Positions 63,507 through 64,000 of a stretch of DNA of 64,000 nt are shown piece by piece. Within the stretch, counting starts at the first letter, position 1, and the number at the start of each line of letters is the position of its first letter. The position numbers and the translations under genes are program-made. The notes below the pieces were generated by a model. It saw only the letters and a program-made list of their open reading frames with translations, had not been told where the DNA came from and did not search any database. Origin of the DNA: Methanosarcina vacuolata Z-761 (GTDB lineage: Archaea; Halobacteriota; Methanosarcinia; Methanosarcinales; Methanosarcinaceae); NCBI RefSeq assembly GCF_000969905.1, contig NZ_CP009520.1, positions 1,984,001 to 2,048,000 on the forward strand. The letters run 5' to 3'.

Positions 63507-64000
63507 TAACTATTCAGGTAGCCTTGTTAAGGCTACACAATTTTTCCTCGTTCCGAGGAAAAATTGGATATAAAATGAACCATTTTCTTCCTTGATGAAA
63601 CGTGAAGAGATTCTTGCTTTGTGTGCTTCAAACCCTGAAGTTATTGCTTATATTATAAGTCTTGAATCTCAAATTAAAGACCTCACTGAAAGATTGCAAG
63701 TTTTAGAATTTCGCTTAAATCAAAACAGCCGAAACAGCAGTAAACCTCCTTCTAGTGACTATATTTCCAAAGGAAAACCTAATCCAAAGAGTCTCCGTAA
63801 ACAGAGTGGCAAGAAACCTGGAGGTCAAGAAGGTCATCCCGGGACAACTCTCGAAATGGTTGATAATCCTGATTAGGTAATAGAGCATTCTTTGAACTGT
63901 TGCGAAGAATGTGGACATAATCTTAATAATGTTGAAGTTAAAGCTTATGAGAAAAGACAGGTTTTTGATATTCCCCCTGTAAATCTTATTGTTACAGAAC
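63507..64000 (+). mobile_element. IS66-type element, left part
   Basis: The left boundary is uncertain, placed near GTAACTATTCAGGTA at about 63506. Two hairpins (63518-63536, GTAGCC...GGCTAC; 63541-63563, TTTTTCCTCG...CGAGGAAAAA) precede the transposase gene, perhaps protecting it from outside transcription. The right part lies beyond the window. Confidence 0.6.
63595..64000 (+). CDS. IS66-family transposase with an in-frame UAG, partial
   Basis: The N-terminus of an IS66 TnpC-like transposase has a leucine-zipper-like helix (IISLESQIKDLTERLQVLEF), the NSRNSSKPPSSD motif and Lys-rich KKPGGQEGHPGTTLEMV. After ...VDNPD a TAG stands at 63874-63876, and the frame continues exactly as the family does (VIEHSLNCCEECGHNL zinc finger, VFDIPPVNLIVTE) to the window end. 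Either the copy is killed by one nonsense change or UAG is read through, for example as pyrrolysine. ATG 63595 is the start. The tnpA and tnpB genes are absent, as in the single-gene IS66 subgroup. Confidence 0.8.

Overview
The window reads as chromosome of a methanogenic archaeon, most likely a Methanosarcina. The grounds are archaeal-type genes (pyruvoyl arginine decarboxylase, pantoate kinase plus phosphopantothenate synthetase, DUF2180 proteins, an adenosylhomocysteinase next to a deoxyadenosine-type deaminase), a very large multi-PAS sensor kinase, NHL/PKD and TPR proteins, long AT-rich intergenic regions full of minisatellites, and many IS110, IS630, IS1634 and IS66 sequences. I cannot name the species from the sequence alone.

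Layout. 0-3.2 kb: peptide/nickel-type ABC importer genes with an embedded methyltransferase (minus strand). 3.4-4.5 kb: 5'-truncated IS110. 4.5-6.4 kb: a run of small, mostly cysteine-rich redox or metal proteins (AhpD-like, two DUF2180, a 41-residue desulforedoxin, a 40-residue charged protein). 7.8-8.8 kb: a zinc-ribbon pair. 9.1-12 kb: a MarR regulator followed by a bacterial-type LonA protease. 12.9-18.9 kb: thioredoxin-like lipoprotein, ABC1/UbiB kinase, a membrane-anchored hypothetical, an iron-sulfur-flavoprotein-like reductase, and a secreted DNDKRK-repeat protein with a decayed tandem paralogue. 20.4-26.2 kb: IS630 relic, pdaD with a 119-bp MITE immediately upstream of its ribosome binding site, and two paralogous HyuA-type hydantoinase/oxoprolinase genes. 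27.6-36.5 kb: a signalling operon (a 2009-residue MEDS/PAS/GAF histidine kinase, a response regulator, and a receiver-PAS-kinase hybrid). 37.4-40.1 kb: adenosylhomocysteinase and a deoxyadenosine/SAH/MTA deaminase. 40.6-48.3 kb: a secreted NHL-PKD protein, an apparently intact IS1634-type element and a 1030-residue TPR membrane protein. 48.4-49.2 kb: a decayed IS with a nested MITE. 49.2-53.3 kb: coenzyme A biosynthesis (coaBC, pantoate kinase, phosphopantothenate synthetase) plus an HD phosphohydrolase. 53.7-54.7 kb: a Vms1/eRF1-like peptidyl-tRNA hydrolase. 55.3-57.9 kb: a two-gene 2-oxoacid:ferredoxin oxidoreductase. 58.6-64 kb: a 35-residue membrane protein, ferredoxin-nitroreductase, a divergent MBL hydrolase/HxlR pair, yggS between two diverged 120-bp direct repeats, a hicBA module, and the start of an IS66-type element with an in-frame UAG.

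The least expected signals are: (i) intact genes whose strong Shine-Dalgarno sequence stands in front of ATA, ATT or ATC rather than ATG (near 26.2, 42.97 and 53.67 kb); (ii) the Vms1/eRF1-like factor; (iii) the MITE forming the leader of pdaD; (iv) the UAG inside the IS66 transposase in a lineage known to decode UAG as pyrrolysine; (v) the direct repeats around yggS; and (vi) two very small genes (35 and 40 residues) supported by a terminator or a ribosome binding site. I find no CRISPR array, rRNA or tRNA.
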